Assembly (NCBI GenBank): GCA_964392455.1
Contig: CAYMPG010000003.1
Location: 1 to 64,000, forward strand
Reading direction: 5' to 3'
Length of the DNA: 64,000 nt
Source of the DNA: SFEL01 sp964392455
Lineage (GTDB): Bacteria; Bacillota; Clostridia; Christensenellales; CAG-138
The notes under the pieces are model-generated. The model was not told the origin of the DNA. It made no database searches and worked only from the letters and a program-made list of their open reading frames with translations. Numbering within the stretch: the stretch's first letter is position 1; each line of letters opens with the position of its first letter. Below, piece after piece: positions 7,325 to 15,876 of this stretch. The translations under genes and the position numbers were made by a program.

Positions 7325-9112
7325 CTATGCCTGCTGCTCCGCCTCACCGGTATCCAGCCTGTCCAGAGCATCGCAGTATTTTTTTACATTGGCTGCAAGG
7401 CGTATGCTGTACTCCTCGCTGTTGACCTGCTTGAAGGTGCGAAGGTATTTATGGGATTCCATCTGCCCGGCGTATGCTTCAAGCACAGCCACGGCAAGGT
7501 TTGAGCAGTGGTCAGCAGTACGCTCAAAGTTATGCACGCAGTCATTAAGTATAAAGCCCAGCTCCAGAGTACACTTTCCCGACTGAAGGCGCTGAATGTG
7601 CCGCTCCTTTATCTTATCGGTAAGGGCATCTATTACCTCCTCAAGGGGCTCCACCATGCCGGCACGCTCTATATCGTTTTCAATTACGGCCTGCTGGGTG
7701 ATATCCAGTATTTCACGAACGGCATCGGCGCAAATGGTCAGCTCCTTCACTGCCTGGTCTGAGAAGAATATCTTCTTTTCATCAAGCTCCTGTGCAAGCT
7801 CGGAAAGGTTCACCGCATGGTCAGATATGCGCTCCAGGTTGCTGAGGCTGCTGAGATAGCGGGCGGCTATACGGGTCTCCTCCACGGTAAGCTCCTGTGC
7901 ATTAAGCTGCACAAGGTATTCGCCCAGCTCGTCCTCGTAGCGGTCTACCTTTTCCTCGCGGCGCTGCACCTTCTGGAAGCCCTCCGGGCTGTAATCTCCG
8001 ATAAGCTCTATGGACTTTCTCAGGTTTTTGAACGAAGTCTCGGTCATCATCCTGAGGGTCTGGCGGCACTGCTCCAGGGCAAGGGAGGGATAGCTTAGGA
8101 AGCGCTCATCCAGCAGATTATCCTCAGCCTCCAGATCCTCATCGCCTGCCCGCTCTTTGACGATGGAGCAAACCAGCCTTTCAATGCTGCCCGCGAAGGG
8201 TATGAGCAGTATAGTGGCAGCCACCTTGTATACAGTATTGAATACCGCTATGCCCATGCTGCTTGCAGCAGTGGACATAAAGCTGAACTTTACAAATGCG
8301 TTTATAATATAGAAAGGTATGAGCAGCACCACAGTGCCTATCACATTGAACAGCAGATATACCAGCGCGGTTCTCTTACCACCCACATTTGCCCCTATGG
8401 CAGAAATGAGCACCGGCACGCAGGCACCTATGCACATACCCAGCACCATGGGAATGGCTATCTCGTAGCTTATTACCCCCGTGACCGACAGGGCCTGCAA
8501 TATACCTATGGAGGCTGAGCAGCTCTGCAGCACGGCAGTAACCACTATGCCCACGCCTATTGATACTATGGGATTTGATACGGCGGATATAAAGCCGAGA
8601 AATGCCTCGCTCTCCTTAAGGGGGGCCATTGCGCCGCTCATGGACTGCATGCCGCTCATAAGCACAGACAGGGCAAGCAATATCATGCCCACATTGCGGG
8701 TGGTATTCTTTTTGCAGAAGAAATAAAGTATTATGCCGATAAATGCGATGAGCGCAAATATCGTGGCGGAGGAAAATGCAGCCTCCCCCTCTACCCCGGC
8801 CAGAACCAGTATCCAGCCGGTGGCGGTGGTGCCGATGTTAGCGCCCATGATAATGCCGATGGCATTTGTAAGCTTCATAAGGCCGGAGTTTACAAAGCCC
8901 ACCACCATCACAGTAGTGGCGGAGGAGGACTGTATCACAGCCGTGACAACCGTGCCCAGCAGTACGCCCCTGAGAGTGGTGGAGGTAAGCCTGCCAAGTA
9001 TTACCTCCAGCTTTTTCCCTGCTACCCTCTTAAGCCCCTCTCCCAGCAGGCTCATGCCAAACAGGAAAAAAGCCAGCCCGCCAAGCAGCGATATGGTATT
9101 TGCTATGTCCAT
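7325..9112 (-). CDS. Na+/phosphate cotransporter with C-terminal PhoU-like domain (NptA/YjbB family)
   Basis: A 595-residue protein. Residues about 1-310 form the membrane part with the two inverted QSSSA repeats of the PNaS family: TAVIQSSSATTVMVVGFV and TAVLQSCSASIGILQAL. GANIGTTATGW is also present. From about residue 345 a helical PhoU-like domain with several heptads (SLSNLERISDHAVNLSELAQEL, NDCVHNFERTADHCSNLAVAVL) follows. It should move phosphate with sodium. The PhoU domain presumably regulates activity or metal-dependent gating. The start at 9112 was chosen because the transporter opening MDIANTISLLGGLAFFLFGM begins there. Confidence 0.93.
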   Translation of the reverse strand: MDIANTISLLGGLAFFLFGMSLLGEGLKRVAGKKLEVILGRLTSTTLRGVLLGTVVTAVIQSSSATTVMVVGFVNSGLMKLTNAIGIIMGANIGTTATGWILVLAGVEGEAAFSSATIFALIAFIGIILYFFCKKNTTRNVGMILLALSVLMSGMQSMSGAMAPLKESEAFLGFISAVSNPIVSIGVGIVVTAVLQSCSASIGILQALSVTGVISYEIAIPMVLGMCIGACVPVLISAIGANVGGKRTALVYLLFNVIGTVVLLIPFYIINAFVKFSFMSTAASSMGIAVFNTVYKVAATILLIPFAGSIERLVCSIVKERAGDEDLEAEDNLLDERFLSYPSLALEQCRQTLRMMTETSFKNLRKSIELIGDYSPEGFQKVQRREEKVDRYEDELGEYLVQLNAQELTVEETRIAARYLSSLSNLERISDHAVNLSELAQELDEKKIFFSDQAVKELTICADAVREILDITQQAVIENDIERAGMVEPLEEVIDALTDKIKERHIQRLQSGKCTLELGFILNDCVHNFERTADHCSNLAVAVLEAYAGQMESHKYLRTFKQVNSEEYSIRLAANVKKYCDALDRLDTGEAEQQA

Positions 9113-9483
9113 GCCCAAAGTAATCCTTTCTCTGGCAAACCCCACATATGGTTTGCATATCCTGTCGAATTTTTGTATATATGGTAAGTATACCACCAGC
9201 CCGCCGTGAAATACAAGGCATTAAGGAAACACCGGCTCAATACAGTGTCATTATTGCCCAAAAAACTCTGCTCCCGGGCAAAGGCAGCAGCATTTTTTTG
9301 CATGATTTTGGCGCAAAAATACGATATAATCTAATCGTAGCAAAGCTACCACGAGAGTGTATCTCGGCAGGTACTCCGGCGGCAGCCGCCGTATCAACAG
9401 CCTCATGTTTGGTTCGAGCATCTCTCTGCATTATGGGTCGCATATTTCTGCCGTAATGTATCAGACCAAAAGGAGGTGTTACC
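9113..9483. other. Intergenic stretch with a probable promoter for the small gene at 9484
   Basis: A TATAAT at 9325-9330 sits in the near-palindrome ACGATATAATCTAATCGT; no good -35 box stands out. The AAAGGAGGT ribosome site of the next gene is at 9470-9478. Nothing coding is supported here. Confidence 0.45.
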
Positions 9484-9732
9484 GTGAAGCGTGTTAAAGC
9501 TGCATGCATTTTTCAAACGCTGGTTTTCTCCCAGAAGCCTGAAATGGGCTACAGCAGGGAGCGTGCGCTGGAAATAAACCGTGCCGACATAGAGCATTAT
9601 AAGGCCACTCTGGATCGTACCAGAACCAGATACCAGATCACCGATACCGCTGAGCAGGAAGATGGCTCTATCCTTCTCCGGGTGAGAAAGCAGTATAATG
9701 ACAAGGCCGATGTTTCCGAATATTTTGAGTAA
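9484..9732 (+). CDS. Small conserved hypothetical protein (82 aa)
   Basis: The gene has a GTG start with a perfect AAAGGAGGT site eight bases before it, and is closed by a hairpin at 9740-9761, so it is real. The protein opens KRVKAACIFQTLVFSQKPEM and continues as alternating charged and hydrophobic segments ending RVRKQYNDKADVSEYFE. I remember similar unnamed small proteins in gut Clostridia, but know of no function. It has no membrane segment or signal peptide. It is cytosolic and predicted alpha/beta. Confidence 0.75.
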   Translation: MKRVKAACIFQTLVFSQKPEMGYSRERALEINRADIEHYKATLDRTRTRYQITDTAEQEDGSILLRVRKQYNDKADVSEYFE

Positions 9733-9739
9733 CCCTGAA

Positions 9740-9761
9740 GCCGCCTGACCTTTCAGGCGGC
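9740..9761 (+). terminator. Hairpin after the 82-aa gene
   Basis: GCCGCCTGA (9740-9748) pairs with TCAGGCGGC (9753-9761) over a 4-base loop, followed by TTTCGCT. Short T tract. Confidence 0.6.
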
Positions 9762-9790
9762 TTTCGCTGTACGGCAGTAAGGAGGCCGCC

Positions 9791-10057
9791 ATGACTTCAT
9801 TAGACAGCATAAAAAACAACATCAGGAGGCTGTATAATACCCATCCTGATATACACATAAACGTATCCCTTTCCAGCCCCAGAATAAGCCTTACGGATGA
9901 GCCGGTGGTCATAACAGGGGTGTACCCCCATGTTTTTCAGATAGAGGAGCAGGGTTCTTCCCTTCCCCGCAGACGCCATACCCTGCAATATACAGATGTC
10001 TTAACAAGGCGCATTACCATAGCCGAGCTTGATGACGCAGAGGCTGCACATAAATAG
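9791..10057 (+). CDS. veg: Veg-family protein (DUF1021)
   Basis: An 88-residue small protein matching the Veg family of Firmicutes. The N-terminal helix is LDSIKNNIRRLYNTHPDIHI. The strand pattern GVYPHVFQIEEQGSSLPRRRHTLQYTDVLTRRITI corresponds to the family core, where (T/V)YPxVFxI is followed by an SYxDVLT segment. In B. subtilis Veg is abundant and influences biofilm gene expression. A direct role here is inferred by family only. GGAGG lies before the ATG and a strong terminator follows at 10221. Confidence 0.72.
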   Translation: MTSLDSIKNNIRRLYNTHPDIHINVSLSSPRISLTDEPVVITGVYPHVFQIEEQGSSLPRRRHTLQYTDVLTRRITIAELDDAEAAHK

Positions 10058-10471
10058 CACCGCATTTCTGATAACGCCTGTGATAAAGATGATTCATATA
10101 ATGCCCTTCATTATAATATTGGGCCAGGCAATGATTATGTGCTTTGATGGAAAAAAGCAAGTATCAGTTCCCAATGCTGTTCAGCTATGCACAGAAATTG
10201 CTCAAACAGCAACAATTAAAGAATCCCACCCGGTTTTAAAATGGGTGGGATTCTTTTTTTAAAAAAGCAAACAGAGATATTTCTGCTCAGGATATGTTAT
10301 TGTAGAAAACGAATGGAATTTCGTTCAGAATCGGGTAAAAGCACATTTAAATAAGTGTGATACATGAGTCGATTCCTGTTCTTGGAAAACATTACACAAC
10401 TAAACGCTATAAATAATCCTAATAATATCCAGGGCAAAGCCAAAAGAACTCAACCATTTCCCATATTACGC
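10058..10471. other. Gene-free stretch between veg and the DUF2812 gene
   Basis: It contains the strong terminator listed at 10221-10260. The rest is A+T-rich with no frame supported by a ribosome site. An open frame ending at 10262 only runs through the terminator stem and is not credible. Confidence 0.6.
10221..10260 (+). terminator. Strong intrinsic terminator downstream of veg
   Basis: GAATCCCACCC (10221-10231) pairs perfectly with GGGTGGGATTC (10243-10253) and is followed by seven T. An A tract after it makes it plausible on both strands. Confidence 0.9.
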
Positions 10472-11023
10472 CTATTCCTTATGAACCGATTTATAATACT
10501 TCCAGTATGAAATTGCGAATGAGATAAAAATCCCTAAATACATTACAAACATAATGCAGAAGAATATCATTAAGCCATGGCTAAAGGGCGTGCCAATTGA
10601 GCTCTGCCGAATCATTTGCGGTATGATTATCAGAAAGAAAACTATCAAAAGGGGAATCATGCGCCCTTTAATAATCCGCTTCATCATATCTAAACGTGAG
10701 ACGTCATCACAGAATATTTCTTCTATTCCTTTCATTTCAGAAGCTGCCTTGCGAAAATAGCTGTAGCCCGCATAATCCTGCAAATATTCCCAGCCGCAAT
10801 CGCTGAACATTTTCACGTATTCTTCCTTGTGGTCAAGCCCTTCCTGATTATAATCAAGCTGATAAATAACATCTTCCGGAACGCACTTTTCAAAATGGTA
10901 GGTACAAAACCCGGATACCCTGACAAATCTCCAGCCATTTTTGTGCTGTTCTCTTAAATATGCTTCCTCTTTTTTCCATTCGGGAACGGAAAAAAACCTC
11001 AACTCCGTTTTCGTATTATTCAT
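10472..11023 (-). CDS. DUF2812 membrane protein, PadR partner
   Basis: A 183-residue protein. The first ~110 residues follow the DUF2812 pattern (KTELRFFSVPEWKKEEAYLREQHKNGWRFV, then CTYHFEKCVPEDVIYQLDYNQ and the GWEYLQDYAGYSYFRK block). Two hydrophobic helices follow (PLLIVFFLIIIPQMI and GLMIFFCIMFVMYLGIFISFAI). DUF2812 genes commonly sit directly after a PadR regulator, as here: its ATG at 11023 overlaps the PadR stop by eight bases and uses the GGAGG inside that gene. Function unknown. PadR-DUF2812 pairs are thought to act in membrane stress or signalling, which I infer only from context. Confidence 0.85.
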   Translation of the reverse strand: MNNTKTELRFFSVPEWKKEEAYLREQHKNGWRFVRVSGFCTYHFEKCVPEDVIYQLDYNQEGLDHKEEYVKMFSDCGWEYLQDYAGYSYFRKAASEMKGIEEIFCDDVSRLDMMKRIIKGRMIPLLIVFFLIIIPQMIRQSSIGTPFSHGLMIFFCIMFVMYLGIFISFAISYWKYYKSVHKE

Positions 11024-11339
11024 ATTGTTTTGCCTCCACCATGCTTTTATATAGTCGCTCAATTCTTTTCATTTCCAGCTCAAGCACCTCCGTGCCGAGT
11101 TCCGTAATGGAATATATCTTGCGCTTATCTTCCTCTTTTATAAATTTGATTAGGCCATCCTTTTCCATTTTGGATAGGCTGCCGTATAGTGTACCGGGGC
11201 TGATTTTTATTTCTCCATCAGTCAACAGTTCCGTTTGTTTCACAATGCCATATCCGTGTGATTCTTCTCTAAGGCACAGTAAAATATAAAACCCTGTTTC
11301 AGTCATTGGTACATATACTTTTTTAATATGATTATTCAC
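11016..11339 (-). CDS. PadR-family transcriptional regulator
   Basis: A 107-residue winged-helix repressor. It has TETGFYILLCLREESHGYGIVKQ, the recognition part EIKISPGTLYGSLSKMEKDGLIKFI, the wing KRKIYSITELG, and a C-terminal dimerisation helix. It starts with GTG after AGGTGAT. It lies first in a two-gene operon with DUF2812 under the promoter at 11385-11413, whose three direct repeats are the probable operator. Autoregulation is expected. Confidence 0.9.
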   Translation of the reverse strand: MNNHIKKVYVPMTETGFYILLCLREESHGYGIVKQTELLTDGEIKISPGTLYGSLSKMEKDGLIKFIKEEDKRKIYSITELGTEVLELEMKRIERLYKSMVEAKQYE

Positions 11340-11356
11340 CGTATCACCTCACTGAG

Positions 11357-11413
11357 CACTGCGATGTATCGCACCTCGATATAGACTATAGCACTGCGAT
11401 ATAGTTATGTCAA
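11357..11413 (-). promoter_or_regulatory. PadR operon promoter with three direct operator repeats
   Basis: On the minus strand TTGACA (11408-11413) and TATAGT (11385-11390) are 17 bases apart, close to the sigma-A consensus. Three copies of a TATATCGCAGTGC-like 13-mer, read on the minus strand, lie at 11391-11403, 11371-11383 and 11357-11369. The first covers the spacer and the others the start region. This is ideally placed for repression by PadR. Confidence 0.75.
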
Positions 11414-11455
11414 GAACAAATAAAAATGATTTATTGCATACGTTTAAATAGGTAT

Positions 11456-11488
11456 AAAAATCCGACCTGTGATGATTATCACAGGCCG
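11456..11488 (-). terminator. Terminator at the end of the leftward BtuFCD-type operon
   Basis: ATCACAGG (11478-11485) and CCTGTGAT (11466-11473), with two more outer pairs, form a stem on a 4-base loop. On the minus strand it is followed by ATTTTTAT. Confidence 0.75.
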
Positions 11489-11539
11489 AATCGGTTGTTT
11501 TACGCCCCCAAAGATAAGAGTGGGCATTTTTTATATCAA

Positions 11540-12649
11540 TTACTGTTCATCTGCCTCTGTTATCGGCAGGCCAAGCTGCTTTGCCTTTATAAGAAGCTCA
11601 TGATTTCTTTTATTCATTGAGCCGTATTCACTGAGGCAGTTTATCACCCTTTTGCAGCGCAAAAGCTGCCGCTCTGCCGCTTTATAGGCTTCATCCGATA
11701 TGGGCTCAAAGGCAGCCTCGGATATTACCTCCATAGCAAGCCCCCTTGCGGCAATATAATCAAGGTCATTTTCATGGATTATCCCTGTGATGAATGGTAT
11801 GCCGCTTTTTTGCAGCTCCCTGTATACAGGCGTTGCCCTGCCTCCGCCGCCAATGACGAATATCTCTATCTCGCCCTCCGGCCTTTGCAGCTCCACAGTG
11901 CCAAATAGCTGATTATAGCTGCCGCCATGTATGCCATACAGCTCCTGAATAAGCTCCTTTTTGAATATCTGCCCTGTAGGGCCATAGTGGGAGATATATT
12001 CGCCCTTTACGCACATCACCTCATCCGATACCCGCTCAGCCATATCCAGCTCATGCAGCGACATGAGCACGGCTATATTGCGGCTGTGCGCCATGCTGCG
12101 GAGGGTATTCAAAAATTCCAGCTTGTACCGTATATCAAGGTATGACGTGGGCTCATCCAGCACTATCACCTGGGGTTGCTGGCATATGGCCCGGGCCAGC
12201 AGCACCCGCTGACGCTGCCCGTCACTTATCTGGGAAAAATCCCGCTGGGCTATCCGGCTCACATCCACCAGCTCCATGGCCTCGCTTACCTGCCGCTTAT
12301 CCTCCTCTGAAAGTATCCCAAGCATCCCCGTATAGGGATAGCGGCCGGTAGCTACCACATCCCGGCAGGTCATAAGCTCGGTTCTCACAGGCTGCGTCAG
12401 CACCACGGATACGTTCCTTGCAAGGTCACGGCCTCCCATGGAATCAAAGGAGTGCCCATCAATAAGCACCGTGCCGCCTATGCTTTTCAGTTGCTTTGTT
12501 ATGGTTTTTAGTATGGTGGATTTTCCCGCGCCGTTTGGCCCTATAAGGGTGAGTATGCGGCCCTTTTTCAGCCTTATCTCAATGTCCCGTATGAGGGGCT
12601 TCCCATCATAGCCCACGGTAAGCTGCTTTGTTGAAAAGAAATGCTCCAT
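11540..12649 (-). CDS. BtuD/FecE-type ABC transporter ATPase with C-terminal extension
   Basis: A 369-residue protein. Residues 1-255 are an ABC ATPase: Walker A LIGPNGAGKST, Q-loop VVLTQPV, signature ISDGQRQRVLLARAI (ISDGQ instead of LSGGQ), Walker B VIVLDEPTSYLD, and switch histidine in MSLHELD. About 110 extra residues follow, containing EIFVIGGGGRATPVYRELQKSGIPFITGII, which resembles a nucleotide-binding-like fold; such tails are seen on some FecE relatives and their role is not known. It ends the leftward cobalamin-riboswitch operon and lies five bases after the permease, so it should power the corrinoid (or related chelate) importer. Confidence 0.9.
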   Translation of the reverse strand: MEHFFSTKQLTVGYDGKPLIRDIEIRLKKGRILTLIGPNGAGKSTILKTITKQLKSIGGTVLIDGHSFDSMGGRDLARNVSVVLTQPVRTELMTCRDVVATGRYPYTGMLGILSEEDKRQVSEAMELVDVSRIAQRDFSQISDGQRQRVLLARAICQQPQVIVLDEPTSYLDIRYKLEFLNTLRSMAHSRNIAVLMSLHELDMAERVSDEVMCVKGEYISHYGPTGQIFKKELIQELYGIHGGSYNQLFGTVELQRPEGEIEIFVIGGGGRATPVYRELQKSGIPFITGIIHENDLDYIAARGLAMEVISEAAFEPISDEAYKAAERQLLRCKRVINCLSEYGSMNKRNHELLIKAKQLGLPITEADEQ

Positions 12650-12654
12650 TTTTT

Positions 12655-13677
12655 TCAGCTTTCCCTCCGCCTTTTCATCATTATGGCTATGACTATCGGT
12701 GCGCCGAATACCGCCGTAACCGAGCTGATGCTAAGCTCACTGGGGGCGAACACCGTTCTTGCTATCAGGTCGCACCCAAGACAGAATATGGCTCCCCCAA
12801 GAAAGCAGCCCGGTATTACCAATATTGGCTTTGACGATTTTATCAGGGATTTTACTATATGGGGCACCGCAATGCCCACAAAGGATACCGGCCCTGCGAA
12901 GGCCGTAACACAGGCCGACAAAAGGCTGGAAAGCAGCACCAGCCCAAGCCTGAAGGCCCGTATATTCACGCCCATATTCTGTGCGTAGCTTTCGCCAAGC
13001 TGATATGCGCCCATGGGCTTTGAAAGGAGGAACACCGCCAGCGATGCAGCGGTTATCACCGCCGCCATGACCTTCACGTCTCCCCATGCTATTCCCGAAA
13101 AGCTGCCGCGGGACCAGTTGTGCAGGTTTACTATGCTGGCATCGTCCGCAAAGGCGATGATAATATCCGTAACGGCTGAGCATATATACCCTATCATCAC
13201 TCCGCTCACAATAAGCATGGAATTATGATGCACCTTCTGGGATACCAGCAGCACAAAGCCCATGGATACCATGGCCCCCACAAAGGCCGCCCCTATCAGC
13301 ATGGCAGAACTTACGGAGCGATGAGCCCCCAGCACTATTACCATCACCACTGCCACCGCAAGCTTTGCGCCGGAGGATATGCCCAGCACATACGGCCCTG
13401 CAATGGGATTATTAAAAAAGGTTTGCAGCAAAAAGCCAGATAGAGCCAGCCCGCCCCCCAGGAATACCCCTGCAAGCATACGCGGGAGCCTTATCTTCCA
13501 GATAATATCCTGAGACATATCGCCGCTGCTCCCATGCAATACTGCATCCCATACCTGAGATGGAGCTACCCTTACGCTGCCAAGGCCCATATTCATCATC
13601 ATCAGCAGCAGGGTCAGCGCCGCCATAATGAGCATTACGGTAATATATCGTGCTGTTCTGTTGTTTTCAGCTTCCAC
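12655..13677 (-). CDS. BtuC/FecCD-type ABC transporter permease
   Basis: A 340-residue membrane subunit with about ten helices. It has the family block IIWKIRLPRMLAGVFLGGGLALSGFLLQTFFNNPIAGPYVLGISSGAKL, and the coupling-helix region GPVSFVGIAVPHIVKSL, which docks on the ATPase. The GTG start at 13677 follows GGAGG by eight bases. It sits between the binding protein and the ATPase in an operon headed by a cobalamin riboswitch and an exported CbiK, which points to cobalamin, cobinamide or another tetrapyrrole rather than siderophores. Confidence 0.92.
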   Translation of the reverse strand: MEAENNRTARYITVMLIMAALTLLLMMMNMGLGSVRVAPSQVWDAVLHGSSGDMSQDIIWKIRLPRMLAGVFLGGGLALSGFLLQTFFNNPIAGPYVLGISSGAKLAVAVVMVIVLGAHRSVSSAMLIGAAFVGAMVSMGFVLLVSQKVHHNSMLIVSGVMIGYICSAVTDIIIAFADDASIVNLHNWSRGSFSGIAWGDVKVMAAVITAASLAVFLLSKPMGAYQLGESYAQNMGVNIRAFRLGLVLLSSLLSACVTAFAGPVSFVGIAVPHIVKSLIKSSKPILVIPGCFLGGAIFCLGCDLIARTVFAPSELSISSVTAVFGAPIVIAIMMKRRRES

Positions 13678-13707
13678 CTTGTATTCCTCCGCTTTTTACA
13701 GGCTGCA

Positions 13708-14847
13708 TCAGCTCAGCTTATGCAAAAACTCCAGCTCATCCAAAGCAGGGTCCTCATTGGTGAGCATCTGATGAATATCCTTTATCATGCTGCCGAGCTG
13801 TGTAGTCTCCTGAAACAGGTTTTTCCCGGTACACCACACATTGCCGTCCTTTACCGCCTTAAAATCTCCCAGCAGCTCGTTTTTTTTCAATAGCTCCTCA
13901 AGGGTGTATATCTCGCCGCCAATGGTGCTATTGTAAATGATATAATCCGCATCCCGCGCGGTCTGGTAGAATTTCTCCATTTCCAGCGTTACGGTGGAGG
14001 TGGCAGTACCCGGGTCTCCAAGGTCTTTAAAGATATACTCGCCCCCCGCAAGCTCTATCATTTTGGTAACATAGTCTCCGGATTTACGGGCCACGGCATA
14101 GCCCGAGCTGCTGATATGGAAAAAGGCCACGGTTTTCCCCGTTGGCTCAATATCTGCCATCTCCTCCACATATGCAGTCTGCCGGGCAAACAGCTCCTCT
14201 GCCCTGTCATCCTTACACAGCAGCGCACCATACAGCCTTATCCACTCGGTTCTGCCAAGAGGGTGTGTCTCAAGGCTGGAAAGATCCACCAGCACAGGTA
14301 TACCAAGCTCCTCCAGCTTTTCCTTCACCTCGGGGGCATGGCTTATCATCATGGACTGTATGGCCAGCTCGCAGCCCGCTGAAAGCATAAGCTCATAGTC
14401 AGGCTCGCTGTATTTTCCTGCATATTGTATTACTCCAGCCTCCATTGCAAGGCGGGCATTTTCATTATACCAGCCATCTGCCCTGGTTCCCGACAGGGCT
14501 ATGCTGCCCAGCGAATCCAGCCCATCAAACAGGCACATGGCGGATGTGGCTGCAAGGTATATGTTTTTCACCGGCCCATACAGCAGGATAATATCCTTAT
14601 CTATGCCCTCCGGCGCCTGCATCCCCTCCGGCACCACAAGATACCGGCTGCCATCAGAAAGCATTATAAGCCTGTAGCCATCCTGATAGTAATCCACGGC
14701 AAACTGGGTAGCATAGGCGGTGTCCATGCTACTCATGGGCTCCCAGCCGTTTCCCAGGCCGCTCTTTATTCCAGAAGCTTCCACGCCACAGCCCGTAAGG
14801 ATAAGCAGCAGCACGGCACATATCAGCGAAAGAACTCTGCGCTTCAT
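13708..14847 (-). CDS. BtuF/FecB-type substrate-binding lipoprotein
   Basis: A 379-residue extracellular binding protein. The lipoprotein signal is KRRVLSLICAVLLLILTGC, with the modified Cys in LTGC. The body follows the helical-backbone binding protein fold (TroA-like): GPVKNIYLAATSAMCLFDGL, the middle ISHAPEVKEKLEELGIPVLVDL, and AGGEYIFKDLG. The start at 14847 follows GAGGAAAGC. Codons upstream give an improbable Cys-rich extension. Its stop-start spacing to the permease is 30 bases. The ligand is probably a corrinoid given the riboswitch upstream, but an iron or heme complex is not excluded. Confidence 0.88.
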   Translation of the reverse strand: MKRRVLSLICAVLLLILTGCGVEASGIKSGLGNGWEPMSSMDTAYATQFAVDYYQDGYRLIMLSDGSRYLVVPEGMQAPEGIDKDIILLYGPVKNIYLAATSAMCLFDGLDSLGSIALSGTRADGWYNENARLAMEAGVIQYAGKYSEPDYELMLSAGCELAIQSMMISHAPEVKEKLEELGIPVLVDLSSLETHPLGRTEWIRLYGALLCKDDRAEELFARQTAYVEEMADIEPTGKTVAFFHISSSGYAVARKSGDYVTKMIELAGGEYIFKDLGDPGTATSTVTLEMEKFYQTARDADYIIYNSTIGGEIYTLEELLKKNELLGDFKAVKDGNVWCTGKNLFQETTQLGSMIKDIHQMLTNEDPALDELEFLHKLS

Positions 14848-15332
14848 TTTGCTTTCCTCTGCCTTCTGTATGCGAGAACAACTACAGCCGCTGCCGCTGC
14901 GGATACAATGGCAGCCGCATACGGCCAAATTGCGCCGCTGTCAACTGGCTTTATCGTGGCCGAATCCAGCCGCAGAGTGTATTCTATCTCGTGGGGCTCG
15001 CTCATGGCCACAGTAAGAGCCGCCACTGGTATATCCTCATCCAGCGTTACAGGTATCTCAAAGGTGGCATTTCCTTCCTCCTGTATTGGCTCGTACCTTA
15101 CCCCATCAATGCTCATGTATTCATAGTACGGGCTGCTCCACACCACCACCAGGGTGCAGACACCCTTCTCCACCCTGAGCAGGGCGGGAGATTCAACCCC
15201 TGCCCGGCCCGAGCCGCCGGTTAGCACAGCCTCTATGCTGTACTCTCCATCCTCAGGCAGCTCTGCCGCCATGGACATAGCAGGCAGTATAAGCAGCAGG
15301 GATAATATTATTGCGGCGATAAAACGCTTCAC
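14844..15332 (-). CDS. Exported C-terminally anchored protein with NEAT-like beta domain
   Basis: A 162-residue protein with GTG start and GGAG upstream. The signal peptide KRFIAAIILSLLLILPAMSMAA is followed by a beta-rich domain (DGEYSIEAVLTGGSGRAGV, VWSSPYYEYMSIDG, TFEIPVTLDEDIPVAAL, PHEIEYTLRLD) and a C-terminal helix IWPYAAAIVSAAAAAVVVLAY with a basic tail. The strand pattern and YxYM motif remind me of NEAT or related haem-binding surface domains, but I cannot confirm this by alignment. It overlaps the binding-protein gene by four bases and follows a paralogue, so both likely pass a tetrapyrrole to the importer. Confidence 0.7.
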   Translation of the reverse strand: MKRFIAAIILSLLLILPAMSMAAELPEDGEYSIEAVLTGGSGRAGVESPALLRVEKGVCTLVVVWSSPYYEYMSIDGVRYEPIQEEGNATFEIPVTLDEDIPVAALTVAMSEPHEIEYTLRLDSATIKPVDSGAIWPYAAAIVSAAAAAVVVLAYRRQRKAK

Positions 15333-15336
15333 GCCT

Positions 15337-15855
15337 CTACTCCTCCGTAATAACGCCATCAGGCAGCATATCCGATTCAAACACCAGCACCCTGTCATAC
15401 CACTTTTCCTTGCGTATGCTCCATGCTGCACAATTCGTATCCACATTCAGCACCTCCACAGGCACTGTAAATGTCTTTGCACCATCCTCATCCAGCACAA
15501 ATGGAATATAAGTATCCTCAGTGTCTGCAAGAGCCTGCTCTCCTGTACCCATATAAAGGAAGCCATACCCCTGCCCGCTCATGGTCATGCATACCTCCAT
15601 GCTGCCATTCTCCACGGTGAGCACGGCCTTTATCGGGCGAAACATGGATGAGCTTGAATCCACCTCTATATCATAGCTGCCCTCTGCTATCATATTGGCA
15701 TACACTTGCTTGGGCGGCTCAGGCGTAGGCTCTGGCGTGGCCTCAGCAACAGCCTCCGCATCAGCTTCCAAGGCAGCGTCCTTTGCCCCGCACCCGCACA
15801 GCAGCACCACAAGCAGCATAATTGCAGCAATCAGACGCCAGTTTTTCCCCATCAT
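15337..15855 (-). CDS. Lipoprotein related to the neighbouring NEAT-like protein
   Basis: A 172-residue lipoprotein: signal LIAAIMLLVVLLCGC with the lipid-bearing Cys, then an Ala/Glu/Pro-rich spacer (EATPEPTPEPPK) and a beta domain. The domain contains EGSYDIEVDSSSSMFRPIKAVL, MEVCMTMSGQGYGFLYMG, and KTFTVPVEVLNVDTNCAAWSI. The order of elements matches the next protein (strand, GYxFLYM/YYEYM, FxxPVxxL), so the two look like divergent paralogues. The start at 15855 follows GGAGG by seven bases. Expected on the outer face of the membrane as an accessory tetrapyrrole or metal binder. Function inferred from the operon. Confidence 0.65.
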   Translation of the reverse strand: MMGKNWRLIAAIMLLVVLLCGCGAKDAALEADAEAVAEATPEPTPEPPKQVYANMIAEGSYDIEVDSSSSMFRPIKAVLTVENGSMEVCMTMSGQGYGFLYMGTGEQALADTEDTYIPFVLDEDGAKTFTVPVEVLNVDTNCAAWSIRKEKWYDRVLVFESDMLPDGVITEE

Positions 15856-15876
15856 AATATTGCCTCCATATAAATG

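Noticed and set aside
10029..10262. Short frame between veg and its terminator
   Set aside because: It runs through the terminator stem, has no ribosome site and no recognisable composition.
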